A stretch of DNA of 64,000 nt. It comes from Prinia subflava. Lineage: Eukaryota; Chordata; Aves; Passeriformes; Cisticolidae. The notes under the pieces are model-generated. The model saw only the letters and a program-made list of their open reading frames with translations. It ran no database searches and was not told the DNA's origin. This document shows, in pieces, positions 24,301 through 36,216 of the stretch. Within the stretch, counting starts at the first letter, position 1. Each line of letters starts with the position of its first letter. The stretch is taken from the NCBI RefSeq assembly GCF_021018805.1, contig NC_086250.1, positions 67,033,322-67,097,321 on the forward strand. The letters are read 5' to 3'. Position numbers and translations under genes: made by a program.

Positions 24301-26191
24301 CAGATAATGAGCAGCTATTCCTTATTTGGTGTTCTACTCATTTCCTACTGAATAACCCTAGGTCTTATTTACTGAATACTGCCCTGAAAACAGAGTGATT
24401 CATTTTCTTGTATATTTTTTCTGAAACATTAATTACAACAGTATCAAAGTTCATTAAAACCTATAATCATGCTCTGGTTCGTCTCTATTTAACTGATGTA
24501 GAATTGAGCTATGAAGGAGTCATTTAAAGGTCTCTTTCAGTTTTGGGCCATTTCTGACTTCTCTGTATCCTCAATATCATACAGCACTCTCTGTGTTCAT
24601 TGTGTCCCTCATAATTTTCTTCTTGTAGAGACCAGGCTTTCTTCAAGTCATGTGCCAGGGGAGTCTCTCAGAAACCCAAAAATAAAGCCTGGATGTCAGG
24701 GATCATTAGTAAAAGTTTGGGATATATGAGTCACTCATCACCAAATATCATCACCCAAAGATTTCTTCACCTTCTGCTGCACTCCCCAACTTCATTCCTT
24801 GTGCACCTTCTGTCTGCCACAATTGCCAAGGAGCCCTTTAGAAAGCTGAGACCTTCCCTGAGTCATCCTTAAGGCAGCTCCACCCCACAAAAGGAAGAGG
24901 AAAATAGTGCAGAGGTTGGGGTGAAGGGAGCATCTGATCATGCAATTAAAAATTGCATCATGAAACATCCACTCATGCCTGGCCTTTTCTAACTTTTCAC
25001 CCTGATACCCACCCAATGCAGTGCATAATATCAGCAAGCATATGACTGCTGTCACCTGGTTATTTTTTACTGTAGCTAACGTTATTAATTCCCTCTAAGA
25101 ATTCCAGATAAATCGACTGCAGTAAATCATTTCTCCTGGCACCTTCTTGGAGTAACCCAGGCTGACAAAACAGACAGCCGTGGGAGTAGGTGTGAGCAGG
25201 GCTGAACTGACTGTGTGGAAATGCCAGGCAGCTTCTGAATGCACAAACAAAAACATGGCACTGTGGAAAACCATGTGCTGAGGGTGGGGAGGGAACTCAT
25301 GTCTTCCCATTTGCATCTCTCTATATGCCATCTTTGCCTAGAATAAATGCCTTTGTCCACATGAAAGCTGAATCTGATTACTCTCTACCTTTTGACAGGG
25401 CAGTAAAGAAAGCTTTATAAAATGGGTGTGACTTTTACTATGTGTTGCAGCTCATTTCTAGAAATTTGTGTCTGCATATGCCAGTACTTACCCTATTTTA
25501 AATCACTCTTGTGCATTTACTAATGATCTTTGCATTCTTGTTGAATGAAAATTTTCTAGTTAGTAAACACCACATTATTATTAAAGTAGACTGTCAGGTA
25601 GATTGAGAAGAAAAAAAAATAATATTTTTTGGCATTTCTTTAACCTGCAACCAGCTCTTTACAAGTTCTAAGTACTTTTATTCTATTTTTGGCTTAGACC
25701 ACAGTTTTGTCACATATGTCTGGGTTTGAGGGTTTTTTAACATCTTTTAAATGGGTGGTAACAGCATTCTGGTGCCTCAGCAAGTGCAAGGGGAAACATC
25801 AGCCCACATATTTCAAACCTCTCCCACAGATGAAACAAACCTCTTTTGCCAAGTGAGCTGGCTTTTCTCCTGCACAGAGCAAGAAGAAAAGGGAAAGGTG
25901 GCAGAACAAGCAGGTGAATGGAACTACACAGCATAGGGTCAGAGTCTTTCCTGGCAAAACTCCTGAAACTCAGCAGAGATAAAGTGTAGTTTCTCATGCA
26001 CCAGCTCAGTCCCAGGCTTATTGGTGAGAATGACTCACATTATTTTGAGAACATCACAGGTATACAGAAAGATGGTAAAATTGTTTCGGAAGATATCAAA
26101 GACTGGAAAACAACAAATATCAGTGGAGAAAAAAACCCCCAAAACTCAAGAGAAGATAACATTTTTCAGTCTGGGCAGAAAAAGAGAGGGG
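21324..26191. other. Non-coding, nothing recognised
   Basis: The longest frame here (about 159 codons, minus strand, 22435-22914) has no recognisable domain, is cysteine- and tryptophan-rich in a way typical of random translation, and is overlapped by frames on the other strand. No RNA gene or young transposon is seen. Confidence 0.5.
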
Positions 26192-26272
26192 GTTTCTTTT
26201 ATCTTTCCTTTTCCTTTCCTTCCCATATCCTTTTTTCTCTTTCTTTTTTTCTTTTAATTTCTTTTTTCCCCT
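26192..26272. repeat. Pyrimidine-rich low-complexity tract
   Basis: About 80 bases are almost entirely C and T with a few A interruptions (TTTCC/TTTTC motifs). It is an imperfect polypyrimidine region. No exon with a recognisable product follows it. Confidence 0.75.
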
Positions 26273-26480
26273 ATGGAAAATATGTGCACCATTAAATCAG
26301 CTTAAATCATTAATCTTCCCTGGGAGATATTACCCACAGAACAAACAGGGAAGTGAAATAAAGCTACATTGCCTATTACGTATGTTGTAGAAGAATTAGT
26401 GTCAGTGGAGAAAAGACCAAACCCAAAGGGAATGAAATGCAGGGCAGAGTTAGAGATGCAAACTTGTGTTATACCACCAC

Positions 26481-26512
26481 CCTTGAGGGAACTGTGCCTT
26501 GAAGGAACTGTG
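26481..26512. repeat. 16-bp tandem duplication
   Basis: CCTTGAGGGAACTGTG at 26481-26496 is followed directly by CCTTGAAGGAACTGTG at 26497-26512, with one difference. It is a recent small duplication of no obvious consequence. Confidence 0.85.
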
Positions 26513-29460
26513 CCAGTTTGTCTTCAGCCAGGAATGTGGCCACTCCTTTGTCTGTGTGATGGTCCAGAAAGTGCAGAATAAGGACCAAGAACAAGGAAAT
26601 ATTTAAAACTCCAATTTCCAGCAAATAACTGGCAAATTCAACAAACAAAACCGAAACCAAACCAAACTGAATCTCAGAGCTAAGGAGAGATTCATGCTGA
26701 TTCACAAAATGAAAAACACAGAAATATTTCTAAACCCTAAAAAAGCACTTAAAGACTCTCAGAAGCAAAAATTATTGCTGAGCATTTACATTGATTTGAC
26801 AGAATTTATCCACTCTTCTGCTCCATAAAACCTAAGTGCAATACTTAACCTGCAACCCCCAGTGAGGTCTGGTGTGTGTTACTTGCCAGCCCCAGTGATG
26901 CTCAGAGATGTGCTCTGGAATGCTGAATGAAGGATACAGCAGGGTCCACGGGCTGAAGGGAAATCATTATTACACAGCAATCAATGCTGTGCATCTTGCA
27001 TGGCTTCTCAGCTTCTCTGGCATCCTACCATAGCTGCTGGAGGTTGGGATTGGGTTTTTTTCCTGATTTGAATAAGGTCATAGTTTGTTTGCGGCGTTTT
27101 GATTTGAATCGATTTTCTTCCTTTTATGATGATGGCAACACTCCTCAATTATACAGCACTGCTGAAGCCTCAGTATACACATTTTAGCACTGGGGGATAA
27201 ATGCACTAATGGTGGGAGAGAATGTAATTCTCCCCAAATCAGTGCAGCTGAAAGTGCAATATTTTTAATTCATTTATTCTATATATTTTGTGTCTTTTTA
27301 AATGTAGGAATGAGGCAGGAAGGAGTGGCACCAAGTGCCTTCCTCCCTACAATATGTTGATAAAGAGAATAGACACAGTCCTGCCCATGCCAGACTTGCA
27401 AAGGCAAAGACTTTTACCATTCCCAAGTGGTCCTAGGGATGGACAGTCTGGACACAGCTTGGGGTGGACCATGAAGCCAAGATCCTCCTGCCAGACAGTG
27501 ATGGGACTCACTGGGTGTCTAAGAGCAGCACAGGGTGGAAACTTGTGTTAAAATTTTCCTGTCAAAGCTTCTCCATTTTGCTTGCTTCCAAGATGTCTTT
27601 GTCAAAGCATGTCAGTAACTCAGAGCATTCAGCTGATGGATTCCCCAGGGGCACGGGCTCTGTGATACCCAAAGAACCTCATCCACAGGGCCCCTGCACC
27701 CCAGAAGCTCTCTGGGAGAAAGGACTTTGTCATGGCAAGATCTTGGCTCTGGTGCTTTGGAATTTTAGGTCCTTTGGTTTGATACCAAAGCCATGAAGAG
27801 CACTGGTGTCCTTGCTGTTCAGTGTGTCAATTCTTCTTCAGGGGGGATGAAGACCTTGATGCCTTTTTTGCTGTCAGGGCTTCACAGGGATCTAGCTGAT
27901 GGCCCTTCTTCTGGGAGCAGAGGTTACAAACACCCTAAAGGGTGTGAGTAACCCCAAGTCTCCAGGTCCCAGACAGAACAGGTCAGAAGTGAAATCAGCA
28001 TTTTCCAGCCCAGCACCATCAGTTCCCTGTGCTGCCTCATCACCATCTTCCAGCAAACAGGGACTTCCCAAGTTTTCCACTGTGGCCTCAGAAACCTCTT
28101 TGTGTTGGCTCCCTGCCCAGCTCTGAATCGTCCTCACAGATTTGTACAAATGCTGTTGAAATAACACACTCCCATGGATAACACCCCATAAACTTCTGCT
28201 GCCTTCTCCCACCGCCCTCACTGCAAGATGAGGAATGTTAATGCCTCCAGGGTTTCCTTTTAATTGCGTGGCATCCCTCCAATGGCAGCACGTGCATGAA
28301 TTAGCTGTGACTGCTGGGCTCAGGGGCTGGGGCTGCCCAGGAGGCCTGCACTGCTGATATTGCACACACAGGAGGTAATTCCACAGGGGAGTCAGCCACA
28401 GTTTGGCATCAATCCTCCAACACAAGATATAAGGATTTTCTGCCTTGACTCTGAAAGAACCTGTGGTAAAAACGGGGTCCTCCAGCCAGCTGATTATGAG
28501 AGGTTAATTAATAACTAATAATAAATACCTAACACAGTGTTAGGATATCCCATACCTTATGTAGAGAGGCAGAAGAAAGTGGAAGGATATTTTGGTGAAT
28601 GAGTAAGTCTCAGTGAGGGAAAAAGGAGAATTATTGAATTACATCTGTACTATTCTAAATGTGATTGTTCCTAGTCCCTCAAGGCCGTGGATGCCTTCTA
28701 AGTGAATTGAAAAACAATGAAGATAATAAAGGAAAAAAGCAATGGCTGTCAATCTGAAGTGATACCACTGTTGTGTTTGTTGCTTTGGCAGGCAGACTTC
28801 TCATCTCTAAATGAGTTTGTGGTGTGCTCAGAGACAGCAACCCCCTTTGTCAAGAACTCACAGAACACCAGCCCTCATGTTATCCCAGTGCCATATGGAA
28901 GCTGATCAAATCCTGAAGATTGCTTATTCCCCTCTGAAACTGGCATTCTGAGCTGGCTAGGAGTTTTTTTCCTAGGGATTTGTTTAAGGGAACAGTTTGG
29001 GCAATCAATGAGCAGTGATATCTGCATTCTTGCCCTGTGCTGATCATCCTCCAGTCAAGAAAGCAAAATCTCCTCCAGTCCAGTCCAGCTCTTGTTACTG
29101 GAGGTTTGATGGTGTCATTGGTGGCAGACTTTTGCTCACTGGGTCAAAGCCTTGGGTCACTCCTATGCTTTATGCAGCTCAGCAGAGCTTTGGTAGAAGG
29201 GTTTGGAGGCTGCCTAGGAGCTGTATTCACCTGTCATAAGGCAGCTACAAACTCAAGCTGTGCAATTATTGATGTGGTGACTAGCAAAGTGCTCAGGAGG
29301 GAAAAACAAGGAGGCTGCCAGGCAACTGCATGAAAATAGAGCCAGATGAAAAGTGAGCCCCAAAAGGTAGATGCTCTGAGATAGAAAGGGTGGGTGTGGG
29401 CTTCTGAGGATTGCTGGATGCAGAAATGCTTGTAGCTGAACCTTGTCTGACATGCTTGTT
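26513..29460. other. Non-coding, nothing recognised
   Basis: A 177-codon frame on the minus strand (27892-28425) is the longest in the window. It has no domain resemblance, no clear splice structure and an overlapping frame on the other strand, so I treat it as chance. No repeats or RNAs are identified. Confidence 0.5.
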
Positions 29461-29550
29461 GCTTCCTTGGCCTTAGGGAAATTACTTAACCCATGTTTTT
29501 CTCTCCCCTAGTTTTCTACACTGAAGTTGTAGTACCTGCCCACCTACACA
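29461..29550 (+). repeat. MIR SINE relic
   Basis: The sequence follows MIR in the sense direction. 'TTGGCCTTAGGGAAATTACTTAACC' corresponds to 'GTGACCTTGGGCAAGTTACTTAACC', then comes a T/C-rich block equal to 'CTCAGTTTCCTCATCTGTAAAA', and then 'GTAGTACCTGCCCACCTAC' equals 'ATAGTACCTACCTCA'. Order and spacing agree with the MIR core. The copy is heavily diverged. Confidence 0.55.
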
Positions 29551-29914
29551 CCTTTCAAAAGAATATTCTGAAGCTCTGTCTGTTTGTAAACGCTAAAGAA
29601 ACTGCATATGCCAAACTGTCTCAGTAAATAGTAAAATTCATTAAAAATTAGGCTTGGAAGGCTCTCAGGCTTGGACAGAAAACAGGCACATTTGCACTGT
29701 TCACTGTAGGAGTACAAGCAAACTATTCTCAATATTTCAAAGAGGAGATTTGACTCCCAGGTAACCAGCTCCTCTCTCAGTGCTCATCTAATCTTACCCC
29801 TAATGAGGTTTTCCTAAGCCCACTTCATTTCTTGCTGCAGAGTAAACCAGATTGTCCTTCTATTGTAATTAATCCCTGTCCTATTTTACACCTTTCCATG
29901 ACAATCTGTTTCAC

Positions 29915-30072
29915 AGCCCCTCAGGCTTCTCTTTTCTGGACCACAGAAACCTGCATCACTTAACCTTTCTTCACTGGTCATGTTTTCTAAACCATAATCA
30001 TTCCCATTGCTGTCCTCCAGAAATTGTCCAATACTTTATTAGAAGGTGGTGTGCAAATGTGGACACAATCTC
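29915..30072 (-). repeat. Ancient CR1/L3-like LINE fragment
   Basis: The plus strand reads as the reverse complement of the end of CR1 ORF2. It contains 'AACCTTTCTTCACTGGTCATG', 'TTTTCTAAACCATAATCATTCCCATTGCTGTCCTCC' and 'GTGCAAATGTGGACACAAT'. These correspond to the familiar 'CTTTCTTCATAG..CATG..TTCTAAACC..ATCAT.TTTGTTGC.CTCCTCTGGA' and 'AACTGGACACAGT' blocks. Divergence is high, so this is an old subfamily shared with other amniotes and not a young avian insertion. It is non-functional. Confidence 0.7.
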
Positions 30073-30151
30073 TCTGTGTCCTACATCCTGAACCTCCTTT
30101 CATCTACATCTTGAACTCATCTCTCAGATGAGATCTGCCTTTAAAAATCCA

Positions 30152-30184
30152 TTTATTATTTTATTATTATTATTATTATTATTG
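30152..30184. repeat. (ATT)n microsatellite
   Basis: About eight ATT units form a nearly pure run after an interrupted start. Confidence 0.9.
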
Positions 30185-31865
30185 TAATACAGCATTTTGT
30201 TCTTGATTCATGTGGACTTTGGGATTCAAAACACTGTTTTTGAAATCATCTTTTACATGTCATGAAGATTTTCCCAGCTGGTAAGCTACTGCCTGTTTTT
30301 GTTGTGAAACCTCTTCTCACATTTTTTCTAATTTGTCAGTCTCTGATATTCTTCTCTCTGCACCAACCAAAATGCCAATTTTTATTGGCAAAGTGTTGTA
30401 AAATGTAAGAGAAAATGCTGTTATTGCTACAGGTTTACTTTAACCCTCCTATAAAAATTAATGTAAAATAAAATAAAAGCCCTGGCATAAAATGCTTTGA
30501 AAGCCCATGAGCAGGATATTCATCTCTGTTAAATTTTATAGGGTTGAGAGAGACTATAATCTTTATGAATTTAGGGCTGAATCTTTATCATGTGTAAAGA
30601 TATTTGCTTTGACTTCATGTGTAGCAACGAGATTCACAGCAAGAGAGGAGACAGCCTTTAACCTCCCCTGCAAGCCATAAAACTGAGACACTGCACACTT
30701 TGGACCAGATCTTCTCACCCTGAGAACCCCCTGGGTGCAAGGAGGGAGCAGCACAAGTGGTGGGAGGGGATGACCTCTCTGCATCCTTGCAGTGTGACCT
30801 GGATTTCTCTTTTTCCGGAACAAGTAATAAAACCTTGGCACAGAAGTGTAGCTAAAACTCCCTCTGTGTCAAGCATGACACAGTGGAGGTATCTGCCAAG
30901 TCCTCAGTGTTGTAAGGAGTTTCACAAGGTGCTGATATTTTAGTCCTGGCCATCAGATCCAGGTCAAGTTTGTAGCCAAAGGCTACAATCCCAAATCCCA
31001 CACCAAGCTCCACTGCAGATCTTCCCATTATGCTTCCATCACACCCAGCAACAGCAGGAGCCAACATTTAGTCTTTGATCCAAGCCCAAAATTCTGCTTG
31101 GCTTGTGGTCAGACATTGCATGCTGGGACATAGAGTCCTTGTTGGATAATTAAGGGAAAAGACGCACACGATTTGGTAAATAACCCATAAATTAAGCCCT
31201 GTGCAGTGGCTCTTGGCAGCAAGCTGGTGAAACACTTAGCTGAGGAAAATTTGGCCCTTATCATTGCTCCATGTGAAGCTACCAAGTACCCTGCATATTG
31301 ATTATTTACTAATCAGGAAATGTACTTTAACAAGTTTATTCCTGTATGAACTTCTCAGGCGTGCAGACGCTTAAAGCAGGCTACATTGCTACCAATTGTA
31401 TTTTTAATTGCTGTGTTTAGAGAGTCTCATTGATCTAATCAGAGCTAAATAAGCCCCATGGTACTTCCCCTAGGAAAGTTTTCTGAGGATGTGTTTCTTT
31501 CATTTGCTGTAAATGAAGCCTTCTGCTGTGCTGTGCCTGGTCAAATGCAACGCCAGCGAGCAGAGGGTGATGCTCCATCCTTTAATAAATTTGTTTTTTC
31601 TGCAGTTCAGAATTCCTGTCACCCAGGCAGCAGGAAAGCAGCTGGGTGACATTATCAGTAATTGTTTAATATTGTCATTGCATTTGCTTACAAGGAAAAA
31701 AAGCCACAGACTATCAATCAGCCAACAGAATATTCATAGTCTATGATAACACTAAGTGCTTTTCGAATGTCATGGCAACAGTCACACAAGCAACGTGATC
31801 TTGTACTTGATTACTTCCTGCTGCATTCCTGATGATGTCCATAAAGCTCCATTAATTTTGCTCTC
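30185..31865. other. Non-coding; possible conserved block at 31.28-31.86 kb
   Basis: No gene is recognised. Sequence from about 31280 to 31860 has no repeats and contains several homeodomain-type (ATTA) cores, a CATGGCAACA half X-box near 31771 and a 10-bp hairpin at 31617-31651. Its texture resembles a conserved non-coding element, but this is inference only. Confidence 0.4.
31617..31651. other. Hairpin with perfect 10-bp stem, 15-nt loop
   Basis: TGTCACCCAG at 31617-31626 pairs perfectly with CTGGGTGACA at 31642-31651. Stems of 10 bp with loops up to about 15 nt are expected around once by chance in this much sequence. It is noted because it lies in an otherwise repeat-free, possibly conserved block. 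Confidence 0.45.
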
Positions 31866-31894
31866 TTTTTTTTTTTTTTTTTTTCTTTTTTTTT
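31866..31894. repeat. Poly-T tract
   Basis: A run of about 19 T is followed by C and then 9 T. On the minus strand this is an A tail, but no SINE or processed sequence is recognisable beside it. Confidence 0.85.
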
Positions 31895-33033
31895 AGTATA
31901 TTTGATTTGTGGTTGGCAAGTCTGCAAAACAGAGAGTACCTTTTCCCAGAGTCTCCCAGTGAGCAGGGCCCCTTGGGGTGTTTGCAGCTCTTCTGTAGCC
32001 CAAATGTGTCCTATACTGGACCCAGCATTCCCAAGTGCATTTTAGGAATTATGTCTGGATTATTGCAGCAGGTAATCTCTAAAATCAGATTTAAGCCTGA
32101 CTTCTGTGAAAAAGATTTAGGATAATCTCATTAAATAATTTGTCGGAAGGGCCTTTCAGACAAGGGAAAATAAATTGATTTGTCTAAGACACATCTGCAC
32201 CTGACTCATTCTCTGTCCTAGTGGCCTTTGTTTTTCAATTGCTTTTTCTCATTCAAATTTGTGAGTTCATGGATTTCAAGGGCCAGAAAACATTCGTAGC
32301 CTTCTGCATCAGAAAATTATCCAGTAATTTCTGTATCAAGTCCATAACCTTTGAAAAGCAAGTGGCATATATTTTTTGAAAGGGTTGCTTGGAAATCTGC
32401 AGCTGATCAATACACCACTATATTCCCCTAGTAGGTTGTTGTAGATATTAGCAAACATTCTTCTTAACAACATAAAAAAATAACCAACAAAATGAAACAA
32501 GGAAAAAGGTGATATCATTATTTGCAGTCTGAATTTGCTCAGCCTCAGCTGTTGTCCCTGAGAGCTCATTATGATCTTTACTTCAGCTTGAAGAGATGAG
32601 TCCTGTACAAAATCTCCTCATGCAAATGCTAATAAGGTGTAATTGAGTTCTCAGTAAACCTTCCCAAGGATAAACCACTTTAGATAAATTGGTTTAACAA
32701 AAGTGAAAGGTTCTATTGGGCACCAGAACTCATGTGAGACACCTAGAATACTTTGGCCTCTACTGTATTTCTCCTAAGGACCATTTCTAATTCCATGAGG
32801 ACCTGAAGGGTCCCAAATGAATATACTCTGACAAGAAGGTGCAAAGGGCTGACAGGTCTTTCATTACTTGAAAGAATTTCTGTACAGCTCTTGAACAAAC
32901 ATCCCAATTCCACCATCACCCACCACAAATAGTCCCTGCCTTCTAGATGTATTAAAAAAAATTAACTACATTGATAATTTTGTTGGCTATTTTCCTTCTC
33001 TCTTTAAAAATCCAAAACAAAGAAAAACCTAAA
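31895..33033. other. Non-coding, nothing recognised
   Basis: Ordinary AT-rich sequence with short chance frames. No repeat family or RNA gene is identified. Confidence 0.5.
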
Positions 33034-33117
33034 CAAGAAAGAAAGAAAGAAAGAAAAAAAAAAAAAAGAAAGAAAAGAAAGAAAAAAAAAGAAAAAAAAA
33101 AAGAGGGAAAAAAAAAT
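33034..33117. repeat. Polypurine tract, (GAAA)n and poly-A
   Basis: Eighty-four bases contain only A and G on the plus strand. The tract begins as four GAAA units and becomes an A-rich purine run. Long homopurine tracts of this type can form triplex DNA and slip during replication. Open frames through it (lysine-rich on the plus strand, phenylalanine-rich on the minus) are artefacts of composition. Confidence 0.95.
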
Positions 33118-34515
33118 AAACCAAACAACAGAAGAAACCAGAAATGCAATGTTTAACCAGAAAAGTAAGGGAAATAAGTAGCTTGGTCTCTGAAAAAAAA
33201 TTACCTTCAGTTTCACCTTTTCTCTTAGATCCATTTGTCTTATCCTCAGGAGCTTGAGTTTCTTGATTTCTACAGTGAAAATAATGGTGGTGTTGAGAAC
33301 ATTCTGTCCATCCCTGCAGTCGTGGCCACCTCTGGGGCAAGTGACCACTCACATGATGGTGCCCAAGGGCTCAGCTGCTTTTCTGCCAACAGATTATTTG
33401 GTTTATTATTTATAAAGTGCTTTGATAGGCTCGTTTACCGGGAGCTAAGTAATGGCAAGGCCTTTGAGGGCTGGATGCTTGTCAGACTCTACTACATGAA
33501 GTCTACAAGTGAAAATCAAACCTCTTGGCTTCAAAGAGGTTTGGTTGGTGTAAATTAACCTGTATTTTAGAAGTTCTGGAGCAGATGTCATGCTTTGCCC
33601 TGGAGATCTCATTATTGCTCAAATGTATGCACAGATTTTGCCACATTAATAAAGCAGTGGGGCCCCCTCCCCCAGAAAGCAGGATTAGTGGCTGGTGTCT
33701 GTAGTTATTTTTGTCAAAAACCTTTTGAAAGTCTGTGTGAGAAGAGGAGGAGGGAAAGTTCAGAAAAAGCCAGTATCTGTCTTTATTAATTACAGGATGA
33801 TTAATTATTTAATCTGCCCAGATATCTGTATGCACAACTTAGCTGATTCTCATTTATCAGGTTTTCAGCATCATTAATCAAGGGAAGTTTTAAATGTGAG
33901 GGAAGACAGGTTGATTTAAGGTGTTGTGTGATGATGACCCCTCCAGAGCACAGAGAGCCTGGCCTCAGCACCAGGGCCATCGATCATGGCAAGGGGTGAT
34001 CCTGCCTTCTGCTGGGGAGGGCCTGGCATTTGGGCCACTCCATGATTTACTTTAGGCTCCTCCAGGGATACTTCTCCAAATCTCTTCATGAAGTTTGAAA
34101 CCCACCAAGTGAGAGCACAAGCTAAATAGCAAGGGAGTGTCTGAACACAGAGCAGCCAAAGAGAAATTGCCCTACTTCAGCTGAGACTGGCGTGGTTCCT
34201 CTTCTGGGATCATCTTCTACATTTCTTGGGAGTGCTGAGTGGTGCCTCAGCTTAACCCTACTCCACCATGGTGTGTGACCTCAAAAGTGCCTCAAAAGTG
34301 CAAGTTTCCAACATGAACAGTGTTGGAAAGGTGCCAGGTAGTTTGCCGTGCCACAAGGCTGATCATACCTACTCAGATCTTTAAGGACACATCCAAGCAA
34401 AAGTCATTTTCCCACCTCCTTTAAATGTCTAGGAAAAATCCACAGCTGGGATTCAGGAGGGACAATGATAAATATGGATGGACAACAAAGCATCTTACAT
34501 TGCTTGGGTACTCTT
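33118..34515. other. Non-coding, nothing firm
   Basis: Sequence at about 33.78-33.89 kb is rich in ATTAAT and GATTAATTATTTAAT motifs and resembles homeodomain-bound non-coding DNA. Nothing coding is recognised. Confidence 0.45.
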
Positions 34516-34897
34516 CACAGAATATAGAATGGCCTGGGTTGGAAGGAACATTTGAGATCATCTCATTCCAACCCCCTGCCATGGGCAGGGACACCTTTCA
34601 CTAGACCAGGTTGCTCAGAGCTCCATCCAAACTGGCCTTGTATACCTCCAAGGATGGGGTGCCCACAGCTTCTCTGGGATGCCTGTTCCAGTGCCTCACC
34701 ATCCTCACAGTAAAGGACTTCTTTCTAATATCCTGTCTAAGCTCACCCTCTTCCAGTCTGAATCCATTCCCCTTGTCCTGTCACTTCAGGCTCTTGTAAA
34801 AAGCCTCTCTCCAGCTTTCTTGTAGGCTCCTTTTACATGCTGGAAGGCCACAATTAAGTCACTCCAAATCCTCCTCTTTTCTTGTCCAGTTGAACAA
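34516..34897 (-). mobile_element. CR1 LINE, 5'-truncated, 3' end present
   Basis: On the plus strand the element starts with its 3' terminus (CACAGAATATAGAATGG). It continues through 'GGGTTGGAAGGAACATTTGAGATCATCT', 'CCAACCCCCTGCCATGGGCAGGGACA' and 'TTGCTCAGAGCTCCATCCAA', then 'CTTCTTTCTAATATCCTGTCTAA'. These are the standard avian CR1 3' UTR and end-of-ORF2 blocks in reverse complement. Only the last ~380 bp is present, typical of CR1 retrotransposition. It encodes no intact protein. It is the best preserved CR1 in the window and so one of the younger ones. Confidence 0.93.
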
Positions 34898-36155
34898 GGG
34901 TGCAAGGAGGATGTAGATGGATGTAAGCTCCAAGCTGGGTACACAAGTTTTTTTCCCTTTTTTTCACCACCTTCTGCTTAGGACTTGGAAAGTACCAGTT
35001 TGGTAGTCTGCAGGTGTCAAGTACAACAATTTAAGAATAGTTTTAGAATTAATCTGATGTTGTTGGAATAGCTTTTAGATTCTTAGCTCCTGAAATCAAG
35101 TTTTACTGGAAGTTGCCAGATTTCATTTTAAAGCACAATTTAGCTTTATGATTACTACAAGCAGCTTAAGAGTAAAACCCAAAGGATTATTGCAAGCTTA
35201 AAAGTCAGACAACATATACAAACTTGAATTTTTATTTTTCATGTACTAATTTCTCCTGATCTATGGTGAATATGGATGACTTAAGATATGTAAGAATATT
35301 CATAAAAAATTGAGCCAAGATATCTGGAACATTTGCACCTCCTTTTACATGGCAGAACCTTCTCATTGCTGAGATTGTATTTCTTCATCCTGCTTAATTG
35401 CTTTGCTTGCCACTGTGTGGCCATACCTGGCAGTGGCTTTGCCAAAATCTGCAAATCATTCTTGTTCATCCATTTCAAGAGTAGTTAGAAAAATATAGAA
35501 AATACTGTCCAAATTTGCCTGTGCTGTAGTGAAGGTAAATGTAAGCCTTGCCTTTATAAATAAATACCAGTTCAAAAAATGTAGCTAAATAGCAAGGAAG
35601 TCTTACAGATCAATTCAGTTATTATTTTAGGATAAGGGAAATGGTGGCTAATTAGAGTCTTAGTCTTTGTTCTGGCCATGGGCAGCAGAACAGGGACAAG
35701 CCTAAAGTCCCAAATACTGCTCCTCTGCCATTTCACTCACAGATTCCTGTTCTGGAGGAAAAACAAGAGCCTCACACTCATTAGCCATGGCAGTATCCTG
35801 CACACTAAACTTATCCATTAGACCAGTCTCCAGGCGTGACTTTAGCAGCAGGAGGAGGTGTGTCCTGTCTGCCAGGAGGAGCAGGGATTATTTTCCTTTC
35901 TAAGCAGGGTTAGAGGTCACCTCTCATTAGTGTCCTGGCAGTGAGTGAGGTGTCCTCCTATGAGATGATCAGGGAAGGGTGGGTCAAGTCAGCCAAGGGC
36001 ACTGTAGACCACAGAACCCCACTGCAAACAGTTCCTGGAGCTTTACCACACCTTAATTTATTTTAGGTTTTTTCCTTTCTAAGCAGAATCTCCCTCCTTT
36101 CCCCTGCACACATCTTGGGTTTGGGAATGGCTGTGCCTTAGGCATTATTGCTGTG

Positions 36156-36188
36156 TTATTTATTTATATATTATTTATATGTTATTTA
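36156..36188. repeat. (TTAT)n-like AT-rich repeat
   Basis: Imperfect TTATTTAT repeats extend over about 33 bases, immediately before a perfect hairpin. Confidence 0.75.
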
Positions 36189-36216
36189 ACTGAAGCTACC
36201 AGAGTATAGCTTCAGT
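36189..36216. other. Hairpin with perfect 10-bp stem, 8-nt loop
   Basis: ACTGAAGCTA at 36189-36198 pairs exactly with TAGCTTCAGT at 36207-36216 around an 8-nt loop. The stem directly follows the TTAT tract. It is too short for a microRNA precursor. Chance expectation for such a stem in 64 kb is roughly one half to one, so it is not strong evidence of function. Confidence 0.5.

Noticed and set aside
27892..28425. 177-codon open frame on the minus strand
   Set aside because: Longest in the window but no recognisable domain, no splice or promoter context, and an overlapping frame on the other strand. It fits chance.
32952..33156. Lysine-rich and phenylalanine-rich frames
   Set aside because: Both come from the A/G tract at 33034-33117.
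34611..34799. Plus-strand open frame inside the CR1 at 34.5 kb
   Set aside because: It is antisense to the CR1 element and not a gene.
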